Source of the DNA: Pseudomonas sp. QS1027
GTDB lineage: Bacteria; Pseudomonadota; Gammaproteobacteria; Pseudomonadales; Pseudomonadaceae
Reading direction: 5' to 3'
NCBI RefSeq assembly: GCF_002814235.1
Contig: NZ_PHSU01000043.1
Coordinates: 1 to 64,000, forward strand
DNA: 64,000 nucleotides
In this document: piece by piece, positions 42,767 to 51,847 of the stretch
Numbering within the stretch: the stretch's first letter is position 1
Layout: each line of letters opens with the position of its first letter
Program-made: the position numbers and the translations under genes
The notes under the pieces: generated by a model
Told to the model about the DNA's origin: nothing
The model's database searches: none
The model's input: the letters and a program-made list of their open reading frames with translations, nothing else

Positions 42767-42863
42767 CCTCATCGCGAGCAAGCTTGCTCCTACAGGGCCA
42801 GCCGTCGTTCACAAAATTGTGGCACACCGTGACACTGTAGGAGCAAGCTTGCTCGCGATGGGG
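42767..42863. repeat. REPIN between rpoH and mtgA
   Basis: CCTCATCGCGAGCAAGCTTG at 42767-42786 is mirrored by CAAGCTTGCTCGCGATGGGG at 42844-42863, each followed or preceded by the GCTCCTACAG/CTGTAGGAGC end. Convergent gene ends again. A third core variant, centred on AAGCTT. Confidence 0.85.
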
Positions 42864-42872
42864 CCCTGGAGG

Positions 42873-43595
42873 TCACAGTGCCCAGGGTGCCTTGCGCGAG
42901 TTGTTCAGCCCCACCAGGTAGTCATCCCCGCCCAGTTGGCTCATCTGCTGGCGAATCCAGCCGGCTCGGCGTGCCACGTAGGTGCTCGGGTGACTGGCGC
43001 TCCACTCCCGCGGATTGGGCAGCACCGCCGCCAGCAAGCTGGCCTGCTGACGCGACAGTGACGCCGCGCTCACGCCGAAGTGATGCCGTGCCGCCGCTTC
43101 CGCGCCGAACACGCCGTCATCCCACTCCACGCTGTTCAGGTACACCTCGAGAATCCGCTGTTTGGGCCACGTCAGTTCGATCAGCGCGGTGAACCAGGCT
43201 TCCAGCCCTTTACGCAAATAACTGCGCCCCGACCACAGGAACAGGTTCTTCGACACCTGCTGGCTCAAGGTGCTGGCGCCGCGAATCGAACCGCCGCGCT
43301 CGTTGTGTTCAAAGGCGGCCTGGATCGCATCGAAGTCGAAGCCCCAGTGCTCGGGGAATTTCTGATCCTCGCCGGCCATCACCGCCACTTTCAGCTCGTC
43401 GGAGATCTGCTCCCACGGGCGCCAGCTGCGTTGCAGGTCAATGGGCTCGCCATCGGTCCAGGACTCGATCTTGCGTTCGACCATCAGCGCGGTCCCGGGC
43501 GGCGGCACCCAACGAAACAGCAACACCAGCAACACACTGCCAATGGCGAACCATTTCAGGACGGTGAGGAGGCGGCGGAAAAGGAATTGCAACAT
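42873..43595 (-). CDS. mtgA: monofunctional peptidoglycan glycosyltransferase
   Basis: 240 residues. One N-terminal membrane anchor (LLTVLKWFAIGSVLLVLLFRW) and a GT51 domain with AGEDQKFPEHWGFD carrying the catalytic Glu, RGASTLSQQVSKNLFLW, and KQRILEVYLNSVEWDDGVFG. Polymerises lipid II into glycan strands without cross-linking. I start at ATG 43595, just before the anchor; the longer frame is unsupported. Confidence 0.94.
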   Translation of the reverse strand: MLQFLFRRLLTVLKWFAIGSVLLVLLFRWVPPPGTALMVERKIESWTDGEPIDLQRSWRPWEQISDELKVAVMAGEDQKFPEHWGFDFDAIQAAFEHNERGGSIRGASTLSQQVSKNLFLWSGRSYLRKGLEAWFTALIELTWPKQRILEVYLNSVEWDDGVFGAEAAARHHFGVSAASLSRQQASLLAAVLPNPREWSASHPSTYVARRAGWIRQQMSQLGGDDYLVGLNNSRKAPWAL

Positions 43596-43665
43596 AGAGA
43601 TGGCTTGGCCGGGGCGTGGGAGCGGGCCATTATACAGACCCTGTGCCCCCTGAATGGAGTTCGTC

Positions 43666-44043
43666 ATGTTGCGTGGTTTTTTGCTGCTGGCCGCCTTTTT
43701 CGGTTTTACCGGTGTCGCCCTCGGTGCCTTTGCCGCCCACGGCCTGAAAGACCGCCTGAGCGCGGAATACCTGGCGATCTTCCACACCGGCGTGACCTAT
43801 CAGTTGGTGCACGCCCTGGCGCTGTTCGGCGTGGCCCTGCTGGCGACGCATATTCCGGGGCGTCTGGTCACCTGGGCCGGCCTTTCGTTCGCCATCGGGA
43901 TTATCCTGTTCTCCGGCAGCCTGTATCTGTTGACCCTGACCGGTGTGAGCAAGCTGGGCATCATCACCCCGTTCGGCGGCCTGGGCTTCCTGATCGGCTG
44001 GTTCTGCCTCGGTCTGGCCGCCTGGCGCCTGCAGGCGGCTTGA
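43666..44043 (+). CDS. DUF423 membrane protein (YgdD-like)
   Basis: 125 residues, four membrane segments, with the family motifs GALGAFAAHGLKDR-like VALGAFAAHGLKDRLS, and VTYQLVHALALFGVALL. ATG 43666 fits GGAG 8-11 bases upstream; an ATG at 43654 is less well placed. Inner membrane, function unknown. Confidence 0.9.
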   Translation: MLRGFLLLAAFFGFTGVALGAFAAHGLKDRLSAEYLAIFHTGVTYQLVHALALFGVALLATHIPGRLVTWAGLSFAIGIILFSGSLYLLTLTGVSKLGIITPFGGLGFLIGWFCLGLAAWRLQAA

Positions 44044-44130
44044 GCTGACCGCCAGGTCGACGAATGGCTTGGGTCGCCCGGACTGATCGGGCTAGAATGC
44101 TGACCCCTAAAAATGATGGCAGCCCGGCGC

Positions 44131-44331
44131 ATGCGCATTCAATTGAACGGTGAACCCTTTGAACTGCCCGATGGCGAGACCGTCGCGGCGTTGCTGGCCC
44201 GGCTTGACCTGGTCGGGCGGCGGGTGGCGGTGGAGCTGAACCTGGATATCGTCCCGCGCAGCCAGCATGCCGACACCGCCCTGCGTGAAGGTGATCAGGT
44301 CGAAGTGGTGCACGCTATCGGCGGTGGTTAA
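44131..44331 (+). CDS. thiS: sulfur carrier protein ThiS
   Basis: 66 residues, ubiquitin-like fold, ending in the required Gly-Gly (AIGGG). The C-terminus becomes a thiocarboxylate and supplies sulfur for the thiazole ring of thiamine. ATG 44131 precedes MRIQLNGEPFELPDGETV; the earlier ATG would add six residues. thiG follows 66 bases later. Confidence 0.94.
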   Translation: MRIQLNGEPFELPDGETVAALLARLDLVGRRVAVELNLDIVPRSQHADTALREGDQVEVVHAIGGG

Positions 44332-44397
44332 TCGCCCCTGCGGTCCCGCAGTCTTGATCCACTCTGCAAGCCCTCAACCTTTCAAGAGGATTTCCGA

Positions 44398-45192
44398 ATG
44401 AGCACTGTTCGCAGCGACAAGCCCTTCGTGCTGGCCGGCCGTACCTACCAGTCCCGCCTGCTGGTGGGGACCGGCAAATACCGCGACATGGAAGAAACCC
44501 GCCTGGCCATCGAGGCCTCGGGTGCCGAGATCGTTACCGTGGCCGTACGCCGGACCAATCTGGGGCAGAACCCGGGCGAGCCGAACCTGCTGGATATCCT
44601 GCCGCCGGATCGCTACACCATCCTGCCGAACACCGCCGGCTGCTACGACGCCATCGAAGCCGTGCGCACCTGCCGCCTGGCCCGTGAGCTGCTGGACGGC
44701 CACAACCTGGTGAAGCTGGAAGTCCTGGCCGACCAGAAAACCCTGTTCCCCAACGTGATCGAAACCCTCAAGGCCGCCGAAGTGCTGGTCAAGGAAGGCT
44801 TCGACGTGATGGTCTACACCAGCGATGACCCGATCATCGCCCGGCAACTGGCGGAAATCGGCTGCATCGCGGTCATGCCGCTGGCCGGCCTGATCGGCAC
44901 TGGCCTGGGGATCTGCAATCCGTACAACCTGCAGATCATCCTTGAAGAAGCCAAGATCCCGGTGCTGGTGGATGCCGGTGTCGGTACCGCCTCCGACGCC
45001 ACCATTGCCATGGAGCTGGGCTGCGAGGCGGTGCTGATGAACTCGGCCATCGCCCACGCCCAGCAGCCGATCCTGATGGCCGAAGCCATGAAACACGCCA
45101 TCGTTGCTGGTCGCCTGGCCTACCTCGCCGGGCGCATGCCGAAAAAACTCTATGCCAGCGCTTCCTCGCCGCTGGATGGTCTGATCAAGTAA
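44398..45192 (+). CDS. thiG: thiazole synthase
   Basis: 264 residues, TIM barrel. Conserved: SRLLVGTGKYRDMEETRLAI, VRRTNLGQ, the catalytic-Lys strand NLVKLEVLAD, and the phosphate-binding VLVDAGVGTASDATIAMELG. Joins deoxyxylulose phosphate, dehydroglycine and ThiS thiocarboxylate into thiazole phosphate. GAGGA precedes the start. Operon thiS-thiG-trmB. Confidence 0.97.
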   Translation: MSTVRSDKPFVLAGRTYQSRLLVGTGKYRDMEETRLAIEASGAEIVTVAVRRTNLGQNPGEPNLLDILPPDRYTILPNTAGCYDAIEAVRTCRLARELLDGHNLVKLEVLADQKTLFPNVIETLKAAEVLVKEGFDVMVYTSDDPIIARQLAEIGCIAVMPLAGLIGTGLGICNPYNLQIILEEAKIPVLVDAGVGTASDATIAMELGCEAVLMNSAIAHAQQPILMAEAMKHAIVAGRLAYLAGRMPKKLYASASSPLDGLIK

Positions 45193-45201
45193 GAGCCTTT
45201 G

Positions 45202-45927
45202 ATGACTGAATCGAACGACACGCCAATCCAGGCGGAAGAAGGCGAAGAGCGCCAACACCGCCGTATCAAGAGTTTCGTGATGCGCGCCGGGCGCATGACC
45301 GAAGGCCAGCAGAAGGGCCTGGAGCAGGGCACGCCGCTGTTCGTCCTGCCGCTGGCCGATGCGCCGGTGGATTTCGACCAGGTGTTCGGTCGTTCCGCGC
45401 CGCGCTCGCTGGAAATCGGCTTCGGCATGGGCCATTCCCTGCTGGAGATGGCGGCAGCGGCCCCCGAGCAGGACTTTATCGGTGTCGAAGTGCACCGTCC
45501 GGGTGTCGGCGCGCTGCTCAATGGCGTGCTGACCCAGGGCCTGAAGAACCTGCGGGTCTATGACTGCGACGCCATTGAAGTGCTCAACCGCTGCGTGGCG
45601 GACAACAGCCTGGACCGGCTGATGCTGTTTTTCCCGGATCCGTGGCACAAGAGCCGTCACCACAAGCGGCGTATTGTCCAGGCGTCCTTTGCCGAGCTGG
45701 TGCGCAGCAAGCTGAAGGTCGGCGGGATCCTGCACATGGCCACCGACTGGGAGCCGTATGCCGAATACATGCTGGAAGTGATGAACGTTGCCCCGGGTTA
45801 TCGCAACCTGGCCGAAGACGGCAAATGCGTGCCGCGTCCGACCGAACGCCCGATCACCAAGTTCGAACGCCGCGGCGAGCGACTGGGGCATGGGGTCTGG
45901 GACCTGAAGTTCGAGAAGCTGGCCTGA
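45202..45927 (+). CDS. trmB: tRNA (guanine-46-N7)-methyltransferase
   Basis: 241 residues. SAM motif LEIGFGMGHSLLEMA, then VEVHRPGVGALL, and the catalytic LMLFFPDPWHKSRHHKRRIV. N-terminal tail rich in Asp/Glu with RIKSFVMRAGRMT. Starts 9 bases after thiG. Makes m7G46 in the variable loop of tRNAs. Confidence 0.96.
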   Translation: MTESNDTPIQAEEGEERQHRRIKSFVMRAGRMTEGQQKGLEQGTPLFVLPLADAPVDFDQVFGRSAPRSLEIGFGMGHSLLEMAAAAPEQDFIGVEVHRPGVGALLNGVLTQGLKNLRVYDCDAIEVLNRCVADNSLDRLMLFFPDPWHKSRHHKRRIVQASFAELVRSKLKVGGILHMATDWEPYAEYMLEVMNVAPGYRNLAEDGKCVPRPTERPITKFERRGERLGHGVWDLKFEKLA

Positions 45928-45949
45928 GGCCTGTGGCGGTGAAGCGCTC

Positions 45950-46273
45950 TCAGCGCCGATCCGCCACCACCCCGATCAACACCAGGACCACCAACAACAC
46001 CGGCGCCAGGCTGTAGTTGTTGAACTGGCTCAGGCCGCGCACCACCCAGGGCGTGGCATAGATCAAGGCCGCGCCGCTGCCGATCATGCACAGCAGGGCC
46101 AGCAGCGGTACGCGCAAGGCGCCGGCGATGCTGCCCAGGCGTTGATCGATCCAACCCTTGATATCCGCGCCAAACAGCACCAGCAGGCAGCCCACCAGCG
46201 CCAGGGCGATTTCCGACAGGTTGCTGCGGCTCCAACGCGATACCGTGGCGAGCAGGTCGAGTACCAGGTCCAT
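45950..46273 (-). CDS. DUF3392 membrane protein
   Basis: 107 residues, three hydrophobic segments (about 18-36, 54-72, 86-104). Starts MDLVLDLLATVSRWSRSNLSE, the family N-terminus. Last gene of the reverse-strand unit beginning at yggS. Convergent with trmB with only 22 bases between. Function unknown. Confidence 0.85.
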   Translation of the reverse strand: MDLVLDLLATVSRWSRSNLSEIALALVGCLLVLFGADIKGWIDQRLGSIAGALRVPLLALLCMIGSGAALIYATPWVVRGLSQFNNYSLAPVLLVVLVLIGVVADRR

Positions 46274-46282
46274 GGGGTTTCC

Positions 46283-47485
46283 TTAGGTCAAAAAGTATTG
46301 CAGCAAGTCATTGAGAAACAGCTGCCCGCGGTCGGTGGCCGCCAGGCGTGACGGTTCGACCTGCAACAGGCCACTTTGTTCGGCCTCGGCGCGTGCTTCG
46401 TTCAAGCTGTCGAGACTAAGCCCGGTACGTTGCGCAAACAAGACGGCGTCAACGCCCGCGGTCAGGCGCAGGGCATTCATCAGGAACTCGAACGGCAGTT
46501 CTTCGTTGGCCAGGGCTTTCTCCCCGGCCTGGAAGGCCTTGGCCGGGTTCAGGTAGTCCTTCGGCAGGCGGGTTTTCCAGGTCCGGACGATGCGACCGTC
46601 CGGGTGGCTGAGCTTGCCATGGGCGCCGGCGCCGATACCGATGAAATCACCGAAGCTCCAGTAATTGAGGTTGTGCCGCGCCGCCCGCCCGGGCTGGGCA
46701 TAGGCCGAGACTTCGTACTGGGCGTAGCCGTGCTCGGCCAACAGCGCCTGGCCGGCTTCCTGGATATCCCACAGGGTGTCGTCTTCCGGCAGCGTCGGCG
46801 GCTGGTTCCAGAACACCGTGTTCGGCTCCAGCGTCAGCTGATACCAGGACAGATGGGTGGGCTTCAGGGCGATGGCCTGGCGCAGATCACCCAGGGCATC
46901 TTCCAGGGACTGGTCCGGCAAGCCGTGCATCAGGTCCAGGTTGAAGTTGTCGAAACCGGCCTGGCGCGCCATATCCGCCGCCCGCACGGCTTCGCCGCCG
47001 GTATGAATGCGGCCGAGGGCCTTGAGCTTGTCTTCCTGGAAACTCTGGATACCGATGGACAGCCGATTGATGCCCAGCTGGCGATAGGCGATGAATTTTT
47101 CCTGCTCGAAGGTCCCGGGGTTGGCTTCCAGGGTGATTTCGATATCGCCGGCAAACGGGATGCGTGCTTCGACGCCCTTGAGCAGGCGCCCCAGCGCCGC
47201 GGCGCTGAACAGGCTGGGCGTGCCGCCGCCGAAGAAGATCGAACTCAACTCACGGCCATACACCGCGTGCAGGTCCTGGTCGAGGTCGGCCAGCAGCGCG
47301 TCGACATACTCCTCTTCCGGCAGCACCGGGCTGGCGGTGTGGGAGTTGAAGTCGCAATACGGGCATTTGCGCACGCACCAGGGAATATGGATGTACAGCG
47401 CCAGGGGCGGCAGGTCCGGCATGGCCGCCCGGGGTGTTGGCGCGCTGCCGTGGATCAGCGGCGGCGCTACGTGGGGCTGGGTCAT
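46283..47485 (-). CDS. hemW: radical-SAM heme chaperone HemW
   Basis: 400 residues. Radical-SAM cluster CVRKCPYCDF preceded by LYIHIPWC, SAM-binding SIFFGGGTPSLF, and the HemW C-terminal domain. It lacks the second-SAM arginine region of true HemN coproporphyrinogen dehydrogenases as far as can be judged, so heme trafficking rather than oxidation is likely. ATG 47485 is fixed by a 4-bp overlap with rdgB. Often labelled HemN-like. Confidence 0.92.
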   Translation of the reverse strand: MTQPHVAPPLIHGSAPTPRAAMPDLPPLALYIHIPWCVRKCPYCDFNSHTASPVLPEEEYVDALLADLDQDLHAVYGRELSSIFFGGGTPSLFSAAALGRLLKGVEARIPFAGDIEITLEANPGTFEQEKFIAYRQLGINRLSIGIQSFQEDKLKALGRIHTGGEAVRAADMARQAGFDNFNLDLMHGLPDQSLEDALGDLRQAIALKPTHLSWYQLTLEPNTVFWNQPPTLPEDDTLWDIQEAGQALLAEHGYAQYEVSAYAQPGRAARHNLNYWSFGDFIGIGAGAHGKLSHPDGRIVRTWKTRLPKDYLNPAKAFQAGEKALANEELPFEFLMNALRLTAGVDAVLFAQRTGLSLDSLNEARAEAEQSGLLQVEPSRLAATDRGQLFLNDLLQYFLT

Positions 47486-48078
47486 TTCAGGCCCAGACGC
47501 TGGCGCAACAGGGCCATGGCGCGGGCGCGGTGGCTGAGCTGGTTCTTTTCGACCGGACCCAGTTCGGCGCTGGAGCAGTCACGCTCCGGTACCCAGAACA
47601 GCGGATCGTAGCCAAAACCGTGCTCGCCGCTGGCGGCGGTGAGGATGCGCCCGTGCCAGAGGCCTTCGCAGAGGATCGGCAGCGGATCGTCGGCATGCCG
47701 CACCAGGGCCAGCACGCAGACGAACTGCGCGCCGCGCTCGGCGGTCGGGACATCCTTCAAGGCGTCGAGCAGCTTGGCGTTGTTCGCCGCATCGCCCTGG
47801 CCGTCGGCGTAACGGGCCGAATAGATACCCGGCGCGCCGCCGAGGAAGTCCACCGCCAGCCCCGAGTCGTCGGCCAGCGCCGGCAGGCCGGAAATGCGGG
47901 CCGCATTACGGGCTTTGAGGATGGCGTTTTCGACGAACGACAAACCGGTTTCTTCCGGCTCGACGCTGCTGAACTCACCGATCGAGCGCAGTTGCACCGA
48001 CCCACCGAGCATGGCCTGGAGTTCTTTGAGTTTGCCGGCGTTGTGGCTGGCCAGTACCAGTTGGGTGAAATTCATCAT
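47482..48078 (-). CDS. rdgB: XTP/dITP pyrophosphatase
   Basis: 198 residues, Ham1 family. LVLASHNAGKLKELQAML, VEETG-like VEPEETGLSFVENAILKARN, LADDSGLAVDFLGGAPGIYS and the purine pocket GFGYDPLFWVPE. Removes deaminated purine nucleotides to prevent mutagenesis. Overlaps both DUF4426 and hemW by 4 bp. Confidence 0.96.
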   Translation of the reverse strand: MMNFTQLVLASHNAGKLKELQAMLGGSVQLRSIGEFSSVEPEETGLSFVENAILKARNAARISGLPALADDSGLAVDFLGGAPGIYSARYADGQGDAANNAKLLDALKDVPTAERGAQFVCVLALVRHADDPLPILCEGLWHGRILTAASGEHGFGYDPLFWVPERDCSSAELGPVEKNQLSHRARAMALLRQRLGLK

Positions 48079-48509
48079 TCGCCTGGGAAAAGTTCCTGAT
48101 TGAAGCTGAAAGTGTGGGCATCGCCGCCGATGGTGACGGTGATCTCGAAGACACGGTTTTCCGCCTGCGGGACGGGGTACTGCGCCAGGTAGTAGACGGC
48201 GCCCTGTTCGGTGATCTGCTTGAAGTTCAGTGTGACGCTCTTGCCGGTCAGGTCCTTCACATTGCCGCTGACCTGGGCGACCAGCGGTTTGTCGGCCTTG
48301 ACCACCGAGACATTGATCACACCCTGGTTCTTGCTGCGTACCAGCTCCACACCCCGGGCAACGTTCGGTTGGATATAGGTGGAGTTGAAGGTGTTGTAGT
48401 GTACGGTGATGTCACCGAACACTTCCTGGCGCTCGCCCTTGATGGCATCGGCGGCCATGGCCGTGACGCCGAAGCAGGCCGCCACTAGAAACACAACTGA
48501 ACGCAGCAT
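48075..48509 (-). CDS. DUF4426 periplasmic protein
   Basis: 144 residues, signal peptide cut after VTAMA (about residue 19). All-beta mature region (EVFGDITVHYNTFNSTYI and FEITVTIGGDAHTFSFNQE). Lies between metW and rdgB, as in P. aeruginosa PA0388. Role unknown. Confidence 0.88.
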   Translation of the reverse strand: MLRSVVFLVAACFGVTAMAADAIKGERQEVFGDITVHYNTFNSTYIQPNVARGVELVRSKNQGVINVSVVKADKPLVAQVSGNVKDLTGKSVTLNFKQITEQGAVYYLAQYPVPQAENRVFEITVTIGGDAHTFSFNQELFPGE

Positions 48510-48535
48510 GATCGTTCTCCTCGAGACAGGGCGGT

Positions 48536-49156
48536 TTATACCGCGATCTGATGATCGGCGAGACCCGGGCTGCTGACGCGATAAATGCCGATCTCACCTA
48601 ATAGATTAGGCCATAGCTTACTGGCCCACCCGTGGCGGTGCTGTTGATCCACGGCAAGCCGGTTGATGACCTTGGCGGTCCGTTCGCGGCACAGCGCCTC
48701 GAAGTCTTCGAAGGTGCAGAAGTGGATGTTCGGCGTGTTGTACCAGGTGTACGGGAGGAATTCCGAGACCGGCATCCGGCCTTTGCTCGCCAGGTACCAG
48801 CGGCAGCGCCAGTGACCGAAGTTGGGGAAGGTGATGATGCACTGGCGCCCGACCCGGAGCATTTCGTCGAGGATCTTGTCCGGGTAGTGCACGGCTTGCA
48901 GGGCCTGGGTCATGACCACGATATCGAAGCTGTTGCTGGCAAAGTTGCCGAGGCCCTTGTCCAGGTCCTGCTCGATGACGTTGATGCCCTTGGCCACGCA
49001 GGTGGCGATGTTCTCCGGGTCGTTTTCCAGGCCGTAGCCGCTGACCTGCTTGTTGTCGCGCAGCCAGGCCAGCAGTTCGCCGTCGCCGCAGCCGAGGTCG
49101 AGCACGCGGCTGCCGGCGGGGATCCAGTCTTGGATGATTTCCAGGTCGGCTCTCAT
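48536..49156 (-). CDS. metW: MetW, methyltransferase-like partner of MetX
   Basis: 206 residues. SAM-binding fold: GSRVLDLGCGDGELLAWL, then SFDIVVMTQALQAVHYPDKI. Starts 7 bases after the metX stop. In Pseudomonas MetW is needed for full homoserine acylation by MetX and the genes form a stable pair. Direct methyltransferase activity is not established. Confidence 0.94.
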   Translation of the reverse strand: MRADLEIIQDWIPAGSRVLDLGCGDGELLAWLRDNKQVSGYGLENDPENIATCVAKGINVIEQDLDKGLGNFASNSFDIVVMTQALQAVHYPDKILDEMLRVGRQCIITFPNFGHWRCRWYLASKGRMPVSEFLPYTWYNTPNIHFCTFEDFEALCRERTAKVINRLAVDQQHRHGWASKLWPNLLGEIGIYRVSSPGLADHQIAV

Positions 49157-49163
49157 GGCGTCC

Positions 49164-50303
49164 TCACAGCGTAATTCGGTTCATGTAGTTGCCGAACGCC
49201 TGCAGGTAACGCGGGATCGGGATCAGGAAGGCGTCGTGGCCTTGCGGTGCATCGATTTCCAGGTAGCAGACGTCCTTGCGCGCGGCCATCAGCGCATCGA
49301 CGATTTCCCGCGAGCGGGCCGGCGAGAAACGCCAGTCGGTGGTGAAGGACATCACGCAGAAGCTGGCCGTGGCACCGGCGAACGTCTGCGCCAGGTTGTC
49401 GCCGAAGTTGGCCGCCGGGTCGAAGTAGTCCAGGGCCTTGGTCATCAACAGGTAGGTGTTGGCATCGAAACGCCCGGAAAACTCCTCGCCCTGGTAACGC
49501 AGGTAGCTCTCGACCTGGAATTCCACGCTGTGGAAGTCGTAGTTGAGCTTTTCGCTCTTGAGGCCCCGGCCGAATTTCTCGCCCATGGAGTCATCGGACA
49601 GGTAGGTGATGTGCCCGACCATGCGCGCCAGCATCAGGCCACGCTTGGGGATCACGCCCTTTTCCTGGAAGGAGCCGCCGTGGAATTCCGGATCGGTGAG
49701 GATCGCCTGGCGCGCCACTTCGTTGAAGGCGATGTTCTGCGCCGACAACTTGGGGGCCGAGGCAATGGCGACGCAATGGCGCACGCGATCGGGGTAGGTG
49801 ATGCTCCATTGCATGGCCTGCATGCCGCCCAGGCTGCCGCCGATCACCGCGGCCCATTGGCCGATGCCGAGGCGGTCGGCGAGGTGGGCCTGGCTGTGGA
49901 CCCAGTCTTCCACGGTCAGCACCGGGAAATCGGCGCCGAAGGGCCGGCCAGTCTCGGGGTTGATGCTGCTCGGGCCGGTGGAGCCGTTGCAGCCGCCGAG
50001 GTTGTTCAGGCTGACGACGAAGAACTTGTTGGTGTCGATGGGCTTGCCGGGGCCGATGCAGCTGTCCCACCAGCCGGGCTTGCGCTCGTCGGGGCTGTGG
50101 AAACCGGCGGCGTGATGATGGCCGGAAAGGGCATGGCAGATCAGCACGGCGTTGCTCGCCGCGGGATTGAGGGTGCCGTAGGTTTCGTAGATCAGGTCGT
50201 AGGCCGGCAGGGAACGGCCACAGGCCAGGGCCAGGGGCTCGCTGAAGTGTGCCGTTTGCGGCACGACCAGCCCGACGGAATCGTGGGGAAAGACAGTGGA
50301 CAT
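49164..50303 (-). CDS. metX: homoserine O-succinyltransferase (MetX family)
   Basis: 379 residues, alpha/beta hydrolase. Oxyanion region LICHALSGHHHAAGFH, nucleophile elbow GGSLGGMQAMQWSITYPD, then the Asp/His pair with DAPQGHDAFLIP. First committed step of methionine synthesis. Pseudomonas MetX enzymes use succinyl-CoA despite MetX sequence type; this is inferred from genus. Confidence 0.95.
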   Translation of the reverse strand: MSTVFPHDSVGLVVPQTAHFSEPLALACGRSLPAYDLIYETYGTLNPAASNAVLICHALSGHHHAAGFHSPDERKPGWWDSCIGPGKPIDTNKFFVVSLNNLGGCNGSTGPSSINPETGRPFGADFPVLTVEDWVHSQAHLADRLGIGQWAAVIGGSLGGMQAMQWSITYPDRVRHCVAIASAPKLSAQNIAFNEVARQAILTDPEFHGGSFQEKGVIPKRGLMLARMVGHITYLSDDSMGEKFGRGLKSEKLNYDFHSVEFQVESYLRYQGEEFSGRFDANTYLLMTKALDYFDPAANFGDNLAQTFAGATASFCVMSFTTDWRFSPARSREIVDALMAARKDVCYLEIDAPQGHDAFLIPIPRYLQAFGNYMNRITL

Positions 50304-50348
50304 CGACCCTGCTCACGCTTGAATGAGGCGTAAGTCTAATGAGCGGGG

Positions 50349-50372
50349 GGAGCAGCGGCAAGCGCCGCTCCC
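50349..50372. repeat. single REP-like hairpin between metX and yggT
   Basis: GGAGCAGCGGC-AAG-C-GCCGCTCC, an imperfect stem ending in the CCACAG tail of the GGGAGCGG-type Pseudomonas REP. It lies in the 77-base gap inside the reverse-strand yggS-metX unit, where it may modulate mRNA between yggT and metX. Confidence 0.5.
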
Positions 50373-50380
50373 ACAGTTGA

Positions 50381-50971
50381 TCAGATCAACCGGAACAGCA
50401 CTTCCGGCATGCCGCTCATGACCGCCAGCGGCGGAATCACGTAGCTCTGGATCAACTGGATCACCAGGAAGGCCAGGATCGGCGAGATATCCAGGCCACC
50501 CAGGTTCGGCACGATCTTGCGGAACGGCGCCAGGGCCGGTTCGCTGATCTGGTACACCAGCTCGGCGGCCGGGCTATGGCTGCCGGGAGCGACCCAGGAG
50601 AGGATCACACTGATGATCATGGCGAAGAAGAACACCTTGAGGAACAGCGAGGTGATGCCGATGACCGCCCAGATCAGCAGGTAGCCGACATTGCCGGTGA
50701 CGCCGTAGCTGAGCAGCAGGATCACCGCCATCAGCAGCATCTGCACGATAATCGCCAGCACCAGCGAGGACATGTCCAGGCCGAACAGGCTTGGGATGAT
50801 CCGGCGCAGCGGCTTGAGCAGCGGCTGGGTGGCCTTGACGGTGAACTGGCAGAGCGGGTTGTAGAAGTTGGCCCGGACCAGTTGCAGGATGAAACGCAGC
50901 AGAATCACCAACAGATACAGGCTGCCCAGGGTTTGAATGACAAAAATGGCAGCGCTATTGAATGCAAACAT
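50381..50971 (-). CDS. YggT-family membrane protein
   Basis: 196 residues, made of two YggT repeats, each a pair of hydrophobic segments with the motifs RANFYNPLCQFTVKATQPLLKP and YQISEPALAPFRKIVPNLGG. Inner membrane. Typical place after proC. Role proposed in osmotic or membrane homeostasis; not established. Confidence 0.9.
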   Translation of the reverse strand: MFAFNSAAIFVIQTLGSLYLLVILLRFILQLVRANFYNPLCQFTVKATQPLLKPLRRIIPSLFGLDMSSLVLAIIVQMLLMAVILLLSYGVTGNVGYLLIWAVIGITSLFLKVFFFAMIISVILSWVAPGSHSPAAELVYQISEPALAPFRKIVPNLGGLDISPILAFLVIQLIQSYVIPPLAVMSGMPEVLFRLI

Positions 50972-50989
50972 TAAGTGTTCCCTCGAGGA

Positions 50990-51814
50990 TTACTGACCGA
51001 GTTGCTCAGCCATTTCGGCCGAACGGTGGGCGGCGGCGCCGAGCGCCTTTTCTACCAGGGCTTCGAAGCCGCCGGCCTGGAAGGTCTTGATCGCGGCTTC
51101 CGTGGTGCCGGCCGGCGACGTCACGCGACGGCGCAGTTCGGCGGCCTCAACGTCACTGGAGACGGCCATGTGGGCGGCGCCCAGGGCGGTCTTCAGGGTC
51201 AGTTGGCTGGCGATATCACGGGGCAGGCCGAGTTTCTCGCCGGCGGCGGTCATGGCTTCGATCAGCAGGAAGAAGTACGCCGGGCCGCTACCGGACACTG
51301 CGGTCACGGCGTCCAGTTGCTGTTCTTCGTCCAGCCAGAAGGCGCTGCCGACGGCCGACAGCAGGGTTTGCGCCTGTTGGCGCTGCTCGGCGGAGACCTG
51401 CGCGGTGGCGAACAGGCCGCTGACGCCCTGGCGCAGCAGCGCCGGGGTGTTCGGCATGCAGCGCACGATTGGCTGCTCACCCAGCCAGCGGTTCATGCTG
51501 GCGCAGGTGATGCCGGCGGCAATCGACACCACCAGTTGGTTGGGCGCAAGGCTTGGGCGCAAGGCTTCGCACACGGCCTTCATGGCCTGCGGCTTGACCG
51601 CCAGCACCACCACATCAGCCCCGAGGATGGCCTCGGCGTTGTCGGCGAACACTTCGATACCGTGTTCGGCCTGGACCCGCGCGCGGGTCTCGGCACCGGG
51701 ATCGCTGGCGCGAATCAGCGCGGCGTCCAGGCCCTCGGCACGCAGGCCGCCGATCAGGCTGGCCGCCATGTTGCCGGCGCCGATGAAAGTGATTCGATTC
51801 TTGCTCTTGCTCAT
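50990..51814 (-). CDS. proC: pyrroline-5-carboxylate reductase
   Basis: 274 residues. NADPH motif ITFIGAGNMAASLIGGL, VVLAVKPQAMKAV, MPNTPALLRQGVSGLF, and the C-terminal signature AVSGSGPAYFFLLIEAM with LRRRVTSPAGTTEAAI. Last step of proline synthesis. Between yggS and yggT in one unit. Confidence 0.97.
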   Translation of the reverse strand: MSKSKNRITFIGAGNMAASLIGGLRAEGLDAALIRASDPGAETRARVQAEHGIEVFADNAEAILGADVVVLAVKPQAMKAVCEALRPSLAPNQLVVSIAAGITCASMNRWLGEQPIVRCMPNTPALLRQGVSGLFATAQVSAEQRQQAQTLLSAVGSAFWLDEEQQLDAVTAVSGSGPAYFFLLIEAMTAAGEKLGLPRDIASQLTLKTALGAAHMAVSSDVEAAELRRRVTSPAGTTEAAIKTFQAGGFEALVEKALGAAAHRSAEMAEQLGQ

Positions 51815-51847
51815 GACGGATCCTTGAAACGAGTGTGTGAGGCCATT

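Noticed and set aside
44044..44130. TPP riboswitch upstream of thiS
   Set aside because: The gap is only 87 bases and lacks the conserved CTGAGA and ACCTGA-type elements.
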